Shown one piece after another: positions 62,181-64,000 of a stretch of 64,000 nt of DNA. This DNA comes from Hyphomicrobiales bacterium (GTDB taxonomy: Bacteria; Pseudomonadota; Alphaproteobacteria; Rhizobiales; Rhizobiaceae). How positions within the stretch are numbered: the stretch's first letter is position 1; each line of letters opens with the position of its first letter. Below the pieces are notes generated by a model, which saw only the letters and a program-made list of their open reading frames with translations, made no database searches and was not told the origin of the DNA. A program made the position numbers and the translations under genes. The DNA lies in NCBI GenBank assembly GCA_900469955.1, contig UBYX01000019.1, positions 1-64,000 of the forward strand, in the 5' to 3' direction.

Positions 62181-64000
62181 GGGACGCCGTCATGAGCGAA
62201 GCACCTGTCCTTTCGGTCAAGAATCTCAACACCTCCTTCCTCGTCGATGGCGAGTGGAAGAACGTCGTGCGTGACGTCTCCTTCGATGTGTATCCCGGCG
62301 AGACCGTCGCCATCGTCGGCGAGAGCGGCTCCGGCAAGAGCGTTACATCGCTGTCGATCATGCGTCTGCTGGCCGCCAATACCAGCCGCATCGACGGCAG
62401 GATCATGCTCTCCGGCAGAGATCTTCTGTCAATCTCGGAAAAGGAGATGCGCGGCGTGCGCGGCAACGATGCCGCGATGATCTTCCAGGAGCCGATGACC
62501 TCGCTCAACCCGATCTTCACGATCGGACGGCAGATTTCGGAGGTGCTGAGCCGCCATAAGGGGTTGTCGAAATCGCAGGCGCGAGCGGAAACCGTGCGGC
62601 TTCTCGAAAAGGTCCGCATCCCGAATGCCGGCGCACGCTTCGACGACTACCCGCATCAGTTTTCCGGCGGCATGCGCCAGCGCGTCATGATCGCCATGGC
62701 TTTGGCGTCGAAGCCGAAGCTATTGATCGCCGACGAACCGACTACGGCGCTCGATGTCACCATCCAGGGACAGATCCTCGATCTCATCAAGGTGTTGCAG
62801 GAAGAGGAGGGTATGTCGGTCCTTTTCGTGACCCATGACATGGGTGTCGTGGCCGAGATCGCCGATCGCACCATCGTCATGTATCGTGGCGAGGCGGTCG
62901 AAAGCGGTCCAACGGAAGAGATTTTTCATCGCGGCAGGCACCCCTATACGCGCGCGCTGCTATCTGCCGTACCTCGGCTCGGTTCGATGCAGGAGCGCAG
63001 GTGGCCGACACGCTTTCCGTTCGTCGATATAAAGACGGGCGAGGCGGCCGAATCGGTAGAAGTGGCCGGCACGGTCGCCAATGGCCGGACGCCCGTTCTT
63101 GCGGTGAAGAACCTCGTGACGCGCTTCCCTGTCCGCTCCGGGCTGTTCGCTCGCCAGACAGGTGCGGTTCATGCCGTCGAGAACATCTCCTTCGATCTTT
63201 TCCAGGGAGAGACCTTGTCACTGGTCGGTGAATCCGGCTGCGGCAAGTCGACCACCGGCCGTTCGATCATGCGGCTGATCGAGCCGACGGGCGGCGACGT
63301 GGCGCTCGACGGTTACGATGTGCTGCGGCTCGACAATGTCGGGCTTCGCGACATGCGCAAGACGATCCAGATGATCTTCCAGGATCCTTTCTCCTCGCTC
63401 AACCCGCGTATGACCGTGGGGGCCGCGATCGCTGAGCCCTTCGTCAAGCACAAGCTCGGCACGGTGAAGGAGGCGAAGGAAAAGACTGCCGACCTCTTGC
63501 GCAAGGTCGGCTTGTCGCCGGACATGGCAGGCCGTTATCCTCACGAGTTCTCGGGCGGCCAGCGACAGCGCATCGCGATCGCCCGGGCACTTTCGCTCGA
63601 CCCCAAGGTGATTGTTGCCGACGAAAGCGTTTCGGCGCTCGACGTGTCGATCAAGGCGCAGGTCTGTAACCTGCTCCTCGACTTGCAGCAGAGCCTTAAT
63701 CTGGCTTTCCTCTTCATCAGCCATGACATGGCTGTGGTGGAGCGCGTCAGCCATCGGGTGGCAGTCATGTATCTCGGCGAGATCGTCGAGATCGGTCCCC
63801 GCCCCGCGGTCTTCGACAACCCCCAGCATCCGTACACGAAAAAGCTGATGGCGGCGGTGCCGGTGCCCGATCCTTCGCGCCGCGGCATCCGGCGGGGAAT
63901 TTCAAACGACGAGCTGAAGAGCCCGGTGAGGTCGCTCGGTTATCAGCCGCCGAAAAGGCAATATCGCGAGGTTTCCGATGGGCATCTCGTGCAGGTTGCC
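62177..64000 (+). CDS. fused double ABC ATPase, DppDF/GsiA type (partial, runs off window)
   Basis: 608 codons are open to the last base and no stop is reached. Two complete ATPase cores are present. Core 1: [56 protein letters not shown]. Core 2 (from about residue 305): [57 protein letters not shown]. Each is followed by the oligopeptide-transporter C-terminal segment ([24 protein letters not shown]). E. coli GsiA for glutathione import is also a single fused chain (about 620 residues), so the missing end is probably short. The start ATG overlaps the DUF1028 stop, with GGGAAG upstream. Confidence 0.93.
   Translation, partial: MRDAVMSEAPVLSVKNLNTSFLVDGEWKNVVRDVSFDVYPGETVAIVGESGSGKSVTSLSIMRLLAANTSRIDGRIMLSGRDLLSISEKEMRGVRGNDAAMIFQEPMTSLNPIFTIGRQISEVLSRHKGLSKSQARAETVRLLEKVRIPNAGARFDDYPHQFSGGMRQRVMIAMALASKPKLLIADEPTTALDVTIQGQILDLIKVLQEEEGMSVLFVTHDMGVVAEIADRTIVMYRGEAVESGPTEEIFHRGRHPYTRALLSAVPRLGSMQERRWPTRFPFVDIKTGEAAESVEVAGTVANGRTPVLAVKNLVTRFPVRSGLFARQTGAVHAVENISFDLFQGETLSLVGESGCGKSTTGRSIMRLIEPTGGDVALDGYDVLRLDNVGLRDMRKTIQMIFQDPFSSLNPRMTVGAAIAEPFVKHKLGTVKEAKEKTADLLRKVGLSPDMAGRYPHEFSGGQRQRIAIARALSLDPKVIVADESVSALDVSIKAQVCNLLLDLQQSLNLAFLFISHDMAVVERVSHRVAVMYLGEIVEIGPRPAVFDNPQHPYTKKLMAAVPVPDPSRRGIRRGISNDELKSPVRSLGYQPPKRQYREVSDGHLVQVA

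Overview
The window reads as chromosomal DNA of an alphaproteobacterium of the Rhizobiaceae (Rhizobium, Agrobacterium, Sinorhizobium or Neorhizobium type). The signs are GC-rich codon use, ExoR and ExoD, PopZ, DUF1127 and DUF982 proteins, a TatABC-SerS-SurE-Pcm order, TrmFO, a trigger factor with a lysine/alanine tail, and LysE-type exporters. No insertion sequence, prophage, CRISPR array or integrase is visible. Almost everything is core genome in tight operons.

Layout. Bases 1-5000 hold tRNA-Asn, small membrane and DUF proteins, an ExoD-like protein, a lytic transglycosylase, tRNA-Cys and a first PIMT-like methyltransferase. Bases 5200-16300 hold popZ, valS, a FadL-like porin, exoR, xthA, erpA, dgt and argS. 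Bases 16300-29600 form a cell-envelope and chromosome block: a giant SPOR protein, nagZ, scpAB, an orphan ABC ATPase, tatABC, serS, surE, a second PIMT-like gene and a LysM/M23 lipoprotein. Bases 29700-34400 hold a DUF815 ATPase, yajC, two relatives of mitochondrial complex I assembly factors and trmFO. Bases 34500-35600 are a regulatory island: two DUF1127 genes and a small RNA with three CCUCCUCCC-loop hairpins. Bases 35800-52700 hold tRNA-Leu, tig, an ABC-F protein, OsmC, GST, icd, a FUSC exporter, a TrmJ-like methyltransferase, murI, a third DUF1127 gene, a LysE/GFA/LysE/VOC run and a HerA-like ATPase. Bases 52800-64000 hold rpsD, sthA and a GntR-controlled peptide importer operon with gamma-glutamyltransferase, a DUF1028 protein and a fused double ATPase cut off by the window end.

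How the parts fit. Envelope growth is a strong theme: SPOR protein, NagZ, lytic transglycosylase, NlpD-like factor, Tat translocase and MurI. The last operon looks like an import-and-cleave unit for gamma-glutamyl compounds. The most striking item is the candidate small RNA at about 35311-35490 on the minus strand. It resembles the 'cuckoo'/alpha-r14 type anti-Shine-Dalgarno RNAs of alphaproteobacteria, lies beside DUF1127 genes, and has an upstream element like an EcfG (general stress sigma factor) promoter. Two expected neighbours appear absent from their usual places as I remember rhizobial gene order: tolC between the first pcm-like gene and popZ, and secD/secF after yajC.

Limits. All functional calls come from reading motifs by eye. 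No search or folding program was run. Start codons are chosen from ribosome binding sites and family starts and may be off by a few codons.
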